Shown here: one piece after another, positions 1 to 9,254 of the stretch
Layout: each line of letters starts with the position of its first letter
How positions within the stretch are numbered: position 1 is the stretch's first letter
DNA from: Nitrospirota bacterium
GTDB taxonomy: Bacteria > Nitrospirota > Thermodesulfovibrionia > JACRGW01 > JBFLZU01
Length of the DNA: 40,933 bases
Direction of reading: 5' to 3'
NCBI GenBank assembly: GCA_040756155.1
Contig: JBFLZU010000024.1
Coordinates: 7,880-48,812 of the forward strand
The notes under the pieces: generated by a model
What the model was told of the DNA's origin: nothing
Database searches by the model: none
Seen by the model: only the letters and a program-made list of their open reading frames with translations
Program-made: the position numbers and the translations under genes

Positions 1-39
1 TGAAAATGTCAATTTATTTAATGCGTTTGTATTATTAAC

Positions 40-891
40 ATGCAAATAACAGGTAAAACGAAGATTGTAGGAATATTCGGTTATCCAATCGAACATACCT
101 TCTCACCACCGATGCACAATGCTGCGTTTAATGCACTCGGGATAGATTACTGTTATATACCATTCTCTGTGAAACCGGGAACACTCGCTACTGCAGTTTC
201 ATCAATAAGAGCATTAAACCTCAAAGGGGTAAATATCACTATACCACACAAGGAAAAGGTAATACCTTATCTTGATGAACTTGATAAAGAGGCTGAAATC
301 GCAGGTGCGGTTAATACTATTGTAAACAGAGATGGAAAACTTATTGGTTATAATACCGATGGAAGAGGATTTTTTAATTCTATGAAGGAATCAGGCGTAA
401 CCTTAGATGATAAGAGAATAATGGTTCTCGGAGCAGGTGGAGCTGCACGGGCAATTACATTAACAGCCGTCGCAAAGAATCCAAAACAGCTTACCATTGC
501 TAACCGCACACAGGAAAAAAGCGTAATCCTCGCACAACAAGTAATGGATGTATATCAATGCACAGATGTTGGTGCAATCTCACTTGAGGATATAGAATCA
601 TTATATAATTTTGATATACTCATAAATGCAACATCTCTCGGTATGAAAGAGGATGACCCATTCCCAGTTGACCCTGATTTAATTCACAACCGATTAACAG
701 TATGCGATATTGTTCCGAAAGTCACACCGCTATCAATAGAGGCAAGAAAGAAGGGGGCAAAAGTGGTTGATGGATTTGGTATGTTACTCCACCAGGGTGC
801 GCTCTCATTTGAACTCTGGACAGGCCTGACTCCTCCTCTCGAAGTAATGAGGGATGCCCTCCAGTCAAAAGTACCCCAAAAAGTCATTTGA
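40..891 (+). CDS. aroE: Shikimate dehydrogenase (NADP+)
   Basis: It reduces 3-dehydroshikimate to shikimate with NADPH in the chorismate pathway, in the cytoplasm. At 283 aa the length is normal for AroE. The N-terminal substrate domain begins GYPIEHTFSPPMHNAAF, with the shikimate-binding S-x-S-type site here reading TFSP, and contains NITIPHK with the catalytic lysine and NTDG. The nucleotide-binding fold shows VLGAGGAARA near residues 130-139, followed by ANRT. The C-terminus has the conserved GFGMLLHQGALSFELWTG. No Shine-Dalgarno is visible before ATG 40, but a -10-like TATTAT lies at 30-35, so the mRNA may be leaderless. The stop codon lies inside a palindrome shared with the convergent glnE. 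The identification is secure. Confidence 0.96.
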   Translation: MQITGKTKIVGIFGYPIEHTFSPPMHNAAFNALGIDYCYIPFSVKPGTLATAVSSIRALNLKGVNITIPHKEKVIPYLDELDKEAEIAGAVNTIVNRDGKLIGYNTDGRGFFNSMKESGVTLDDKRIMVLGAGGAARAITLTAVAKNPKQLTIANRTQEKSVILAQQVMDVYQCTDVGAISLEDIESLYNFDILINATSLGMKEDDPFPVDPDLIHNRLTVCDIVPKVTPLSIEARKKGAKVVDGFGMLLHQGALSFELWTGLTPPLEVMRDALQSKVPQKVI

Positions 892-901
892 CTTTTTGGG
901 G
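874..901. terminator. Palindrome shared by convergent aroE and glnE
   Basis: A perfect 13-bp inverted repeat (874-886 and 889-901) with a 2-nt centre forms CCCCAAAAAGTCA/TGACTTTTTGGGG. Its right arm starts with the aroE stop TGA (889-891). Its left arm ends with TCA, the glnE stop on the other strand (884-886). Each RNA strand would form a stem ending in a short U-rich arm, so a two-way terminator is likely. The same palindrome recurs at 5547-5573. Confidence 0.8.
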
Positions 902-3900
902 ATTACAAAATATCCGCTCGAAGATAACCTTCACTTTTTCTCTGTGATTTTCCAGCTGTTCAATAAATTGCATTGAAGAATTGAATCCCATACGTTTGGC
1001 AAACGATGTAAGTTTCTGTTGGTCCCTTGAAAGAAGGCTTGATGATTGGCTTTTTAAGAGTCTCAGCCTACTTTCGACTATCCTTAAGAACATGTAAGCA
1101 GAGCTAATAATCTCATATTCTTCGCATGTTATAATTTCTTTATTATATATCCTTTTAAAAGCAAGAAAGGTGTTAGGCACTCGTAGAAGTCTGTGCATTT
1201 TCCCATATCTAAGTTGTAGATATTGAATTAAAAATTCGATATCAACAATCCCTCCAGGGGCAAATTTGAGGTCTATAGTCTCTGTATCCTCTCTGGATAA
1301 CTCTGACTCCATCCTCTTTTTCATCTCCATTATCCTCTGTGCGGAATTATCCTGTAATGGTTCAAGATAGACAGTTGTATGTGCGACATCAAGAAAGTCC
1401 CTCCCGAGTGCTACGTCTCCCGCAATAAACCGTGACTTTATCAATGCCTGTCTTTCCCATAGTTCTGATTCACTGATATAGTAGTGTCTGAATCTATCAA
1501 GAGATTGTGCTATAGGTCCTTTTGAACCTGTCGGTCTCAGACGCGTATCTATCTTGAATGCAGAGCCCTCCTTAGTATATGCACTGAGAATATAACAAAC
1601 CCTTTCGGCAAGTTTTGAGAAATATTCATGATTGCTCATACCTTTATCTGTCTGCCCATCCCTCGAATACACAAACAGGATATCGAGGTCTGAACTGTAT
1701 GTAAGTTCTGCCCCACCAAGTTTTCCAAGACCTATTATGGCTATTCCTGCAGGTAAGCTGTCATCACCAATAGGAACACCAAACCTCTCTTTAAGTTCTC
1801 TCTCAGACAGCTCGAGAGATACTGTAAGGCATGTATCTGCAAGCCTCGTAAGCTCATGGGATATCTTTATGAAACCTGCATCTTTAACTAAATCTTCAAG
1901 TCCTATCTTTATTTCATAAAGGTATTTAAAACGCCTTATGGCATCCATCATCTCTCCAGATGTTCTACATCCAGAAACAGCATCGGAAAGTTCCTTTAGC
2001 ATCCCACTCCTGCTTCGCTTCTTCTCGATAGTAATCAGTGACTCTACAATCTCTGGATGACCGATCGCTATCCTTGACAGATACTCACTGTTACCAAAAA
2101 GATTAAGAAGGATATCTATTACTCTTATATCTTCCTTTATAAGTGTAAGAAAGGATTCTATCTGTTGCACCGAATTAAAGAATGATTCAAGGTGGTTGAG
2201 GGCAAGATCCGGGTCAGGCAGACTGATAATCTTCTCAAAGATATATGGCATAATATCCCTGAGTATCCTCCAGAATCTTGGAGTCCTATGGCTCATTGCT
2301 TCACCTTCTCTTATGCTTATGAGATTTCGATAAGCCTTCATTGGTTCATGGAATCCATATCCTGTAAGTATCCCTACCGCCCTCTTTTCGCTTATCTCAC
2401 CTTCGAGTAAGCTGCGTATGTTTGATTTTTCTGTATCAGGTTCAATCTTATATTGCTGAAAAAGGTTATCGTATATCCTGTGAACGGCTTCAGTATGTCT
2501 GTAGTAATCCTCCATCATTGCCTCAGATTCCTTTTGATTGCTTTCATCCCTGTAACCTATCCTCTTCGCAAGTTTCTCTATATCTTCAATTTGTGCAGGA
2601 ATTGTGTGAATCTGTCTGCCATCGGCAATCTGAAGCCTGTGTTCAACTGTCCTAAAAAATACATAAGCCTTTGAGAGAGTCAGGTGTTCTTCATGCGAAA
2701 GTAATCCCTTGAGACTGAGTTTATGCAGTGCCTTGAGGGTACTTCTCTCCTGTATGCTTTCTTCTCTTGCACCATATATGAGCTGGAGTGTCTGTATAAA
2801 GAACTCTATCTCCCTTATACCACCGTAGCCCCTCTTGACATCTCTGTCACCCCTTCCCTTGAGCATCACACTTCTATCTATCCTGGACTTTAGCGCCCTT
2901 ATCTCTTCTATTGCACTGAAATCGAGATATTTCCTGTAAATGAATGGTGTTATCCTGTTCATAAATTCTCTTCCAAGGCATTCGTCTCCAGCAATCGGTC
3001 TTGCCCTGAGCAACGCAATACGTTCCCATGTCTGTCCCCATGACTCATAATATAATTCAGAGGAATCAATAGACGCTGCAATATCACCCCGGCTTCCTGC
3101 AGGCCTGAGCCTCAGATCAACCCTGTATGCAAAACCATCCTCTGTAGCGGTGCTCAATACCTTTGTTATAAGCTCAGCGAGCTTGGTAAAATATTCATGA
3201 TTTGATATGCGTATATGTCCTGTCGTCTCACCTTTTGTCTCGGAGTATATATACATGAGGTCTATATCTGAGCTAAAATTGAGTTCTGTCCCACCAAGTT
3301 TTCCCATTGCAATGATTGCAAAGGCAGGGTTAGATGGAGTCCCATACTTCTTTTTAAGCTCTCTATCACAGATCGCATAAGCACTCTGAACAATAACCTC
3401 AGCAAGGGAAGAAAGTTCTTCTGCTGTCTCGGTAAAATCTGCCTTTCCTGTGAGGTCTCTGAGTCCGATTCTCAATATCTGTTTATTTTTGAATCTCCTG
3501 AGTATTGGAATCAGACCATCTATTGCCGTATCTTCTCTTCTAAGGCTTGAAAGCTCTCTCGTAAATGACCTCTTCTCCCCGGCAGAGCTCAATGTCTCAG
3601 ATTTCAGTATCCAGTCCAGCAATTCCTCTGGAGAAGTGAGGATAAAGTTTGAAAGAAATTGACTGCTGCTAAAGAGTGTAAGCAAGTTCTGCGTAGATGT
3701 TATATCTGTGAAAATCCCGTGCAGTTTGTCCTTTCTGGGATGACACGATGTAAGTCGTTCGAGGTTATTGAGAGCAATATCAGGGTCTGGTGTCTTTGAT
3801 ATCTGTTCTATGAGGGAGATGGTGAGCGCCTTATCTCTTATCTCGTTATTCAGCGACTCAATGTTTTTCTCTGCCCTCTGAATGTTTTTGAAACCATAAT

Positions 3901-3922
3901 CCCTTATATATTCTAAGAACAT
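884..3922 (-). CDS. glnE: Bifunctional glutamine synthetase adenylyltransferase/deadenylase
   Basis: It adenylylates and de-adenylylates glutamine synthetase in response to nitrogen status, acting with PII. The 1012-aa protein is slightly long for GlnE. It carries two nucleotidyltransferase domains. The N-terminal one has MGKLGGTELNFSSDIDLMY and the C-terminal one GLGKLGGAELTYSSDLDILF, each with the DxD metal-binding pair. Each is followed by a helical GlnD/PII-uridylyltransferase-like region with the GGIREIEFFIQ or GGIVDIEFLIQ signature. The gene stands alone on the minus strand, downstream of vapC, and converges on aroE with an 8-bp overlap of coding ends. Confidence 0.95.
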   Translation of the reverse strand: MFLEYIRDYGFKNIQRAEKNIESLNNEIRDKALTISLIEQISKTPDPDIALNNLERLTSCHPRKDKLHGIFTDITSTQNLLTLFSSSQFLSNFILTSPEELLDWILKSETLSSAGEKRSFTRELSSLRREDTAIDGLIPILRRFKNKQILRIGLRDLTGKADFTETAEELSSLAEVIVQSAYAICDRELKKKYGTPSNPAFAIIAMGKLGGTELNFSSDIDLMYIYSETKGETTGHIRISNHEYFTKLAELITKVLSTATEDGFAYRVDLRLRPAGSRGDIAASIDSSELYYESWGQTWERIALLRARPIAGDECLGREFMNRITPFIYRKYLDFSAIEEIRALKSRIDRSVMLKGRGDRDVKRGYGGIREIEFFIQTLQLIYGAREESIQERSTLKALHKLSLKGLLSHEEHLTLSKAYVFFRTVEHRLQIADGRQIHTIPAQIEDIEKLAKRIGYRDESNQKESEAMMEDYYRHTEAVHRIYDNLFQQYKIEPDTEKSNIRSLLEGEISEKRAVGILTGYGFHEPMKAYRNLISIREGEAMSHRTPRFWRILRDIMPYIFEKIISLPDPDLALNHLESFFNSVQQIESFLTLIKEDIRVIDILLNLFGNSEYLSRIAIGHPEIVESLITIEKKRSRSGMLKELSDAVSGCRTSGEMMDAIRRFKYLYEIKIGLEDLVKDAGFIKISHELTRLADTCLTVSLELSERELKERFGVPIGDDSLPAGIAIIGLGKLGGAELTYSSDLDILFVYSRDGQTDKGMSNHEYFSKLAERVCYILSAYTKEGSAFKIDTRLRPTGSKGPIAQSLDRFRHYYISESELWERQALIKSRFIAGDVALGRDFLDVAHTTVYLEPLQDNSAQRIMEMKKRMESELSREDTETIDLKFAPGGIVDIEFLIQYLQLRYGKMHRLLRVPNTFLAFKRIYNKEIITCEEYEIISSAYMFLRIVESRLRLLKSQSSSLLSRDQQKLTSFAKRMGFNSSMQFIEQLENHREKVKVIFERIFCNPQKVK

Positions 3923-4018
3923 ACATTATTCTATCTTTATCTCCACTGATTTGGCAAGCAAATGCTCGTAGGAATACTCTTTAAATCTTTTAAAGAGGAG
4001 GTAGACCCATGTATACAT

Positions 4019-4411
4019 TCACAGTAATTTTATTCCTAATTCTTTGGAAATGTCGTTGAAATGTCTATCGAGGGTATAGATGGAGCATCTGTGTTCTTTT
4101 GCAATCACAGCAATATAGCAGTCTATTAGATTTACACTCTTACCTTTTTTTCGTATACCGAATGAAAGTTTCCCAGCTTTGAGCCATGTATCTTCTTTTT
4201 GATCTACAATCTTAAATGCATCGAGAAAGTTAGCAATAACAGCGATTTCTTTCTCTGAATGAGCACCCTGTATGAGTCCAGCAATAACTATCTTCGGGAC
4301 AAATATCTGAGAATCCGAAAGAAGGTTCTCTAACTTTTCCGATAAATCTCTATTTGCCTTCTGGAAGTAATTAATCCATACAGAGGTATCTACGAGGACA
4401 TTACCGTTCAT
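4019..4411 (-). CDS. vapC: VapC-family PIN-domain ribonuclease toxin
   Basis: This is a PIN-domain RNase that would cut RNA unless held by the antitoxin. The start was set at ATG 4411, which gives about 130 aa beginning MNGNVLVDTSVWINYF, the usual VapC opening with the first acidic metal ligand. Further acidic residues occur in LIDCYIAVIA and in YTLDRHFND near the C-terminus, consistent with the three- to four-acid PIN site. The longer reading from 4441 adds ten residues that overlap vapB and is less likely. The start overlaps the vapB stop by 11 bp, the usual coupled toxin-antitoxin order with antitoxin first. Confidence 0.88.
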   Translation of the reverse strand: MNGNVLVDTSVWINYFQKANRDLSEKLENLLSDSQIFVPKIVIAGLIQGAHSEKEIAVIANFLDAFKIVDQKEDTWLKAGKLSFGIRKKGKSVNLIDCYIAVIAKEHRCSIYTLDRHFNDISKELGIKLL

Positions 4412-4598
4412 AGTGCCTGAGTTCTTCAGCGGTAAGGTCAAATTTCAACTTACCTTTCATAGACTTTATCTTTTCAATTTTTTTATGTCTTAGATACTCT
4501 GCTATAGCCTCTTTTACCGCTGTTGCCTTACTCTTCGCACCAGTCTCTTTCAGGAGCTCATCGAGTATATCTTTTTCGATCGTTATTGTTGACCTCAT
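4401..4598 (-). CDS. vapB: VapB-type antitoxin (ribbon-helix-helix)
   Basis: This small DNA-binding antitoxin is encoded directly upstream of vapC. The N-terminal MRSTITIEKDILDELLKETG is the classic beta-strand plus helix of a ribbon-helix-helix or type II VapB dimer. The next part, KSKATAVKEAIAEYLRHKK, is the second helix. The basic and acidic C-terminal tail (LKFDLTAEELRHYER) would wrap the toxin. I chose the internal ATG at 4598; an upstream ATG at 4622 would add eight residues. The protein probably represses its own promoter, but no operator can be pinned down by eye. Confidence 0.8.
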   Translation of the reverse strand: MRSTITIEKDILDELLKETGAKSKATAVKEAIAEYLRHKKIEKIKSMKGKLKFDLTAEELRHYER

Positions 4599-4663
4599 AG
4601 AACTATTATGATATATCTGCACATAAAAATCAAGTAATTTTATGCATTATTGATGCACAATTG

Positions 4664-5506
4664 TTACCTTAACCTCGGATCTATCGCATCTCTTATGCCT
4701 TCACCGAGAAGATTGTAACTGAGAACGGTCATGAGGATGGCAAGCCCCGGAAAAAGCGAAAGCCACCATGCTATCTCTATATTGTCTTTCCCTGAAGTAA
4801 GTATCCCACCCCAGCTCGGTGTTGGTGGCTGGACACCAAGTCCGAGAAAGCTGAGAGCAGATTCTGTAAGAATTGCACCTGCAACACCCATCGTAGCTGC
4901 AACAAGCACGGGTGAGAGGGCATTTGGCAGTATTTGTTTGAATATTATCCTTATATCACCAGACCCAACCGCCTTTGCTGCAGAGACATAGTCCCTCTCT
5001 TTGAGGGTAAGAAACTCTGCCCTTACAAGCCTTGCTACATCCATCCATGCGGTTACACCTATAACAATCATAATATTCCAGATACTCGGTTCAAGTATTG
5101 AGATAACCGCAAGGATAAGAAAAAATGTCGGGAAACAGAGCATTATATCCACAAAACGCATGAGGATATTGTCTACCCTTCCACCGTAGTAACCTGCAAT
5201 CGAACCAACGATTATTCCGATCATTATAGCTATTCCAACTGCTATAAAACCTACCTTGAGCGAAACCCTGGAGCCCAACAACATCCTTGAAAGTACATCC
5301 CTGCCGAGCTCGTCTGTGCCGAGTGGATGCGTCTTTGTTGGATGAGAAAGGATGTTATCCGTATCTATGAAGTTCGGGTCATAGGGTGCGATTGTCTCTG
5401 CAAAGAAAGATACTGCAAAAAGCAAAAGGACCACTATACCACCTGCTACACCGAGTGGATTTCTACTAAACCTCTTCCAGAAAAGATATGTGATGGTAAA
5501 CACCAC
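4664..5506 (-). CDS. ABC transporter permease, DppC/OppC/NikC type
   Basis: This inner-membrane permease belongs to a peptide or nickel class ABC importer. The 280-aa protein has an N-terminal OppC-type segment (RNPLGVAGGIVVLLLFAVSFF) and LGTDELGRDVLSRMLLGSR, typical of the family. The permease core carries the EAA-type loop KAVGSGDIRIIFKQILPNALSPV and ends in GEGIRDAIDPRLR. The start is GTG at 5506. It lies 88 bp downstream of the DppB-like gene, separated by a palindrome. No substrate-binding protein or ATPase gene is adjacent, so the substrate (dipeptide, oligopeptide or metal) cannot be named. Confidence 0.88.
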   Translation of the reverse strand: MVFTITYLFWKRFSRNPLGVAGGIVVLLLFAVSFFAETIAPYDPNFIDTDNILSHPTKTHPLGTDELGRDVLSRMLLGSRVSLKVGFIAVGIAIMIGIIVGSIAGYYGGRVDNILMRFVDIMLCFPTFFLILAVISILEPSIWNIMIVIGVTAWMDVARLVRAEFLTLKERDYVSAAKAVGSGDIRIIFKQILPNALSPVLVAATMGVAGAILTESALSFLGLGVQPPTPSWGGILTSGKDNIEIAWWLSLFPGLAILMTVLSYNLLGEGIRDAIDPRLR

Positions 5507-5521
5507 AGCACCTAACTGAGT

Positions 5522-5579
5522 CCCAAAAATCTTGTGATACTACCCTCCCCAAAAAGTCTACGACTTTTTGGGGTACCCC
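5522..5579. repeat. Dispersed palindromic repeat between the two permease genes
   Basis: CCCCAAAAAGTC at 5547-5558 and its perfect complement at 5562-5573 form a 12-bp stem with a 3-nt loop. It is followed by the palindrome GGGGTACCCC (5570-5579). Just upstream, 5522-5538 matches 26060-26076 at 16 of 17 positions. The stem also matches the aroE/glnE palindrome. It may attenuate or stabilise the mRNA between dppB-like and dppC-like genes. Confidence 0.75.
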
Positions 5580-5594
5580 TTAGTTGGGGTGTCC

Positions 5595-6566
5595 CTATTT
5601 TAATTTCACCCTTGGATCTACAACTGCATACGCTATGTCTGCAAGGAGGTTTCCTATCAATGTGAGAAACGCACCTATAACGAGTATCCCCATTATGGTT
5701 GGATAATCCCTTGCCATTGTTGATGCGTAAAAGAGCTGACCCATTCCCGGTATTGCAAATATTGTCTCAAATATCACGCTTCCACCAATCAGCCCCGGGA
5801 CAGAGAGTCCGAGTATCGTTACTATCGGCATGAGGGCGTTTCTCAGGGCATGTTTATATACAACATCTCTTTCAGATAGCCCTTTTGCTTTCGCTGTTCT
5901 TATATAGTCCTGCCTGATTACCTCAAGCATATTTGACCTTGTGTACCGTGAAAAGCCAGCAATTCCACCAAAAGCAGCAATAAAGACGGGCAGAATAAGG
6001 TGTTGTGCCCTGTCGAAAAGTAACTCGAGGGCAGACATGCCAGAGACATTAAGGCTCTGAATCCCTGATATCGGCAGCCATCCAAGTTTAACCCCGAAGA
6101 GTATCATAAGCAGGAGTGCAAGCCAGAATGTCGGAGTGGCAAATCCAATAAATACAAATACAGTGGTTATTTTATCAAAGAGGGAATACTGTTTTGTTGC
6201 TGAAAGGACACCAATCGGCACAGCAACAATAAAAATGAGTAACATGGAGAGCAGGTTTATAGTTATGGTTATAGGAATACGCTCCATTATCTTCTTTACA
6301 ACAGGCCTTCCATCAACAAAGGAAGTGCCAAAATCAAAGTATACAAATCTTTTTAGCCAATCAAGATACTGGACATGTAATGGCTTATCAAGACCGTAGA
6401 GTTTCTTAAGGTTTTCCCTCGCCTGTGCAGATGCCTTAAGGCTCATCTCTGTTTCTACCTCTGCTGGTCCACCGGGTGCAAGATGAATAACAATAAATGT
6501 GATTAATGTGATACCGATAATCAGGGGAATCATCGTCAATAATCGTCTTGTGAGAAAACCAGCCAT
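5595..6566 (-). CDS. ABC transporter permease, DppB/OppB/NikB type
   Basis: This is the partner permease of the downstream DppC-like protein. The start was set at ATG 6566, giving about 323 aa that begin [20 protein letters not shown], the standard family opening with an amphipathic start and the first membrane helix. The longer frame upstream of this encodes a non-family extension. Family marks are [26 protein letters not shown], the EAA loop [19 protein letters not shown] and the C-terminal [14 protein letters not shown]. It is divergent from cobQ with only 48 bp between starts. No ATP-binding subunits are nearby. Confidence 0.9.
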   Translation of the reverse strand: MAGFLTRRLLTMIPLIIGITLITFIVIHLAPGGPAEVETEMSLKASAQARENLKKLYGLDKPLHVQYLDWLKRFVYFDFGTSFVDGRPVVKKIMERIPITITINLLSMLLIFIVAVPIGVLSATKQYSLFDKITTVFVFIGFATPTFWLALLLMILFGVKLGWLPISGIQSLNVSGMSALELLFDRAQHLILPVFIAAFGGIAGFSRYTRSNMLEVIRQDYIRTAKAKGLSERDVVYKHALRNALMPIVTILGLSVPGLIGGSVIFETIFAIPGMGQLFYASTMARDYPTIMGILVIGAFLTLIGNLLADIAYAVVDPRVKLK

Positions 6567-6614
6567 CAGAAAAAATATAGCATGAAATATAATAATTATG
6601 GTATAAAAAACTAT

Positions 6615-8156
6615 ATGGCTAAGTCTATTATGATACAGGGCACTGGCTCCTATGTCGGGAAAAGTGTGATAGTCGCCGGTCTCTGTCGTATTCTTAAACA
6701 GGATGGATTTTTTGTCGCACCTTTCAAGGCACAAAATATGGCGCTCAACTCATACATTACAGCAGAGGGAGACGAGATCGGAAGGGCTCAGGCAATGCAG
6801 GCAGAGGCTTCAGGTATCATACCAACGGTTGATATAAATCCTGTTCTTTTGAAGTCAAACTCTGATAACAGTGTGCAGGTTATTATTAAAGGAAAGGTCC
6901 ATGCTGCAAATATCTCTGGGTCTGATTACTACCGAATGAAGGATCTTGCGTGGGAGGCTGTCAGGGAATGTTACAGTCGTCTGTCATCGCAATATGAGGT
7001 CATAGTAATAGAAGGGGCTGGTAGCCCCGCTGAAGTAAATCTAAAGGAACACGATATCGTTAATATGCGTGTTGCTGAGATGTCCGATGCACCGGTGATC
7101 CTTGTATCTGATATAGATAGAGGAGGAGTCTTTGCTTCCATAATTGGGACTCTTGAACTTCTTGAAGAGGATGAAAGACAGCGGATCGCAGGTTTTATAA
7201 TAAATAAGTTCAGGGGTAATCTTTCACTCTTGAGACCAGGACTTGATTTTCTTGAGAAGAAGACAGGGAGACCTGTCCTCGGCGTCGTGCCCTTTTTCAA
7301 AGATATATACATCCAGGAAGAGGACGGCGTTGTATTCGATAGAGCACAGAGCACAGAGTATAGGGTACAGAACACAGAACACAGAACTAAGTTGAATATC
7401 GCTGTAGTGCGTCTTCCACATATCTCTAATTTTACAGATTTTGACCCCTTCAGGTTTGAGTCTGATGTAAAGATAAACTATGTCAACAGGCCTGAGAATC
7501 TAAGAAATGCCGATGCTATCATGCTTCCCGGGACAAAAAATACGATTGAAGACCTTATCGCTATAAAAAATTCAGGTATCGCAGATGTAATAGTAAATAT
7601 GGCATCTAAAGGCATACCTGTGATAGGGATATGCGGTGGATACCAGATGCTCGGTAAAGTCATAAAAGACCCCTATCATGTCGAGACACATACGACAGAA
7701 ATTGAAGGACTTGGACTGCTCGACATAGAGACCACACTTGAAAAGGAAAAAATAACATCACAGGTAGAGGCAGAATTAGTTCAAAGTTCAGAGTTGGGGG
7801 TATTGAAGGGTTATGAAATACATATGGGGAAGACATTGCTGGGTAATGGAGTCAGACCACTCTTTTCAATCAGAAGATTGACGAATAATAAGTCATCTGA
7901 AACCTCAAATCATCAACAAACTGATGGTGCTATAAACCCTGATGGTAGGATATGGGGCTGCTATATTCATGGCTTATTTGATAATGACTGGTTCAGAAGG
8001 AAATTGATAAACTTATGGAGGAATGACTGTCTCCAGAAGACATCAATCTACCAGATGGAAAGGGAAAAAGGTTTTAATAAATTAGCATCTTTACTCAGAA
8101 AACACATTGACATGAGTACTATTTATAGAATAATGGACAACTCAATGTATCTTTGA
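6615..8156 (+). CDS. cobQ: Cobyric acid synthase (adenosylcobyric acid synthase)
   Basis: It amidates four side chains of the corrin ring with glutamine and ATP in cobalamin synthesis. The N-terminal dethiobiotin-synthetase-like domain has [12 protein letters not shown] and [10 protein letters not shown]. The C-terminal class I glutaminase domain has the nucleophile in [10 protein letters not shown] and the histidine in YIHGLFDND. The start was taken at ATG 6615 because [11 protein letters not shown] matches the family start; the ATG at 6582 is alternative. A -10-like TATAAA at 6602-6607 suggests a near-leaderless mRNA. An in-frame low-complexity insertion ([17 protein letters not shown]) sits between the two domains. 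At 513 aa it is otherwise normal. Confidence 0.95.
   Translation: MAKSIMIQGTGSYVGKSVIVAGLCRILKQDGFFVAPFKAQNMALNSYITAEGDEIGRAQAMQAEASGIIPTVDINPVLLKSNSDNSVQVIIKGKVHAANISGSDYYRMKDLAWEAVRECYSRLSSQYEVIVIEGAGSPAEVNLKEHDIVNMRVAEMSDAPVILVSDIDRGGVFASIIGTLELLEEDERQRIAGFIINKFRGNLSLLRPGLDFLEKKTGRPVLGVVPFFKDIYIQEEDGVVFDRAQSTEYRVQNTEHRTKLNIAVVRLPHISNFTDFDPFRFESDVKINYVNRPENLRNADAIMLPGTKNTIEDLIAIKNSGIADVIVNMASKGIPVIGICGGYQMLGKVIKDPYHVETHTTEIEGLGLLDIETTLEKEKITSQVEAELVQSSELGVLKGYEIHMGKTLLGNGVRPLFSIRRLTNNKSSETSNHQQTDGAINPDGRIWGCYIHGLFDNDWFRRKLINLWRNDCLQKTSIYQMEREKGFNKLASLLRKHIDMSTIYRIMDNSMYL
7340..7390 (+). repeat. In-frame low-complexity insertion in cobQ
   Basis: Repeats of the type CACAGAG/CACAGAA encode [17 protein letters not shown] between the synthetase and glutaminase domains of CobQ. 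The sequence keeps the reading frame and differs from surrounding codon texture. Similar simple-sequence blocks occur in the two following cobalamin genes. Confidence 0.75.
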
Positions 8157-8187
8157 TTTTTAATCTTTGATTTTTGATTTTTATTAA
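8151..8187. repeat. TTTGATTTTT-type simple repeat between cobQ and cbiB
   Basis: The cobQ stop and the gap to cbiB consist of imperfect iterations of CTTTGATTTTT/AATCTTTG. No Shine-Dalgarno is visible before cbiB ATG 8188, so cbiB translation may depend on coupling or on an A/U-rich initiation region. Confidence 0.6.
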
Positions 8188-9201
8188 ATGATAACCCCAA
8201 TACAAACCCTGATTGCTTATCTACTTGATATTGCCTTTGGCGACCCTCGATGGCTACCCCATCCAGTAGTATGTATCGGAAGGGGAATTGGTGTCTTAGA
8301 GAAGATGCTCCGTTCCTATGCAAAAAATGCTTTACCAGAGAAAATTGGAGGCGCCATTATAGCAGTAGTTGTTATCGCCGGGACATATATCTTATCTACT
8401 ATTTTCATAACCGTATCCTACCGTATCTCAGATATATCGGGGACCGTGGTCACTATATTTTTAGCCTACACCACCCTTGCAACCCGTTCGCTGGGTGATG
8501 TCGCATATAAAATCATATATTCTTTGAAAGAGAGGTCAATCAGTGAAGCGAGAAAGAATCTCTCGATGATAGTTGGAAGGGATACAGAGTCGCTTGAAGA
8601 AAAAGAGATACTCAGGGCTTCTGTAGAAAGCATTGCAGAGAATACATCTGATGGCATTGTTGCCCCTCTTCTTTATTTAGCAGTAGGTGGTGTGCCAGCC
8701 GCCATGGCATATAAAGCAGTTAATACCCTCGATTCTATGTTAGGCTACAAAAATGAGCGGTATATCAATATTGGCTGGGCATCTGCAAGGATTGATGATA
8801 TAGTTAATTTCATACCTGCAAGGATAACAGGGGTCTTAATAGCTGCATCAGTTTTTGTTCTTTCACTAATTCGCAGGCTAAAGCCTGCGTCTACATCATT
8901 TTCTCGCTTCTCACTTCCCACTTCTCACTTCTCACTTAAGATAATGCTCAGTGATGGAAGAAAACATCCGAGTCCGAATGCTGGCATACCTGAGGCAGCA
9001 ATGGCAGGGGCACTTGGAGTTAGACTTGGTGGAGAGGCATCTTATTCAGGTATAAAGGATTTTAAACCTTACATAGGTGAGGGTATGAATACGCTGGACG
9101 CCTCCAAGGTTGAAGATGCGGTGCGGATTATGTATACTTCATCTCTGCTGATGTTATTATTTACACTATCAGTGCAAATATTGAAAGGTTTATTTATATG
9201 A
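8188..9201 (+). CDS. cbiB: Adenosylcobinamide-phosphate synthase
   Basis: This integral membrane enzyme attaches aminopropanol phosphate (or its precursor) to adenosylcobyric acid. It is called CbiB or CobD depending on the naming system. The 337-aa sequence begins with a membrane helix and LLDIAFGDPRWLPHPV, the family signature. It continues with RDTESLEEKEILRASVESIAENTSDGIVAPL and the C-terminal MLSDGRKHPSPNAGIPEAAMAGALGVRLGG. About 20 residues around 228-248 (PASTSFSRFSLPTSHFSL) are an in-frame insertion made from a palindrome and a CTTCTCA repeat. The gene sits between cobQ and cobD in the same direction. Confidence 0.94.
   Translation: MITPIQTLIAYLLDIAFGDPRWLPHPVVCIGRGIGVLEKMLRSYAKNALPEKIGGAIIAVVVIAGTYILSTIFITVSYRISDISGTVVTIFLAYTTLATRSLGDVAYKIIYSLKERSISEARKNLSMIVGRDTESLEEKEILRASVESIAENTSDGIVAPLLYLAVGGVPAAMAYKAVNTLDSMLGYKNERYINIGWASARIDDIVNFIPARITGVLIAASVFVLSLIRRLKPASTSFSRFSLPTSHFSLKIMLSDGRKHPSPNAGIPEAAMAGALGVRLGGEASYSGIKDFKPYIGEGMNTLDASKVEDAVRIMYTSSLLMLLFTLSVQILKGLFI
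8871..8940 (+). repeat. Palindrome plus CTTCTCACTT repeats inside cbiB
   Basis: CGCAGGCT (8872-8879) and AGCCTGCG (8882-8889) form a perfect 8-bp stem. They are followed by TCTACAT and then iterations of CTTCTCA or CTTCCCA up to 8938. The block is in frame within cbiB and encodes a serine-rich stretch with no family counterpart. Confidence 0.75.
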
Positions 9202-9254
9202 TATAGTCTCTTCAACATCTTAAAAGTGACATTTTCATTGAAATGGAGCTTACT

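Noticed and set aside
3926-4018. 30-codon frame filling the gap between vapC and glnE
   Set aside because: It starts at ATG 4018 right after the vapC stop and ends just before glnE, but shows no recognisable features; chance cannot be excluded.
4008-4060. HicB-like start (MYTFTVIL) on the plus strand with a strong Shine-Dalgarno
   Set aside because: Only eight residues fit before the frame enters the end of vapC and stops; too short to call a relic.
6567-6614. Cobalamin riboswitch ahead of cobQ
   Set aside because: Only 48 bp separate the divergent starts, too short for a B12 riboswitch, and no B12-box sequence is seen.
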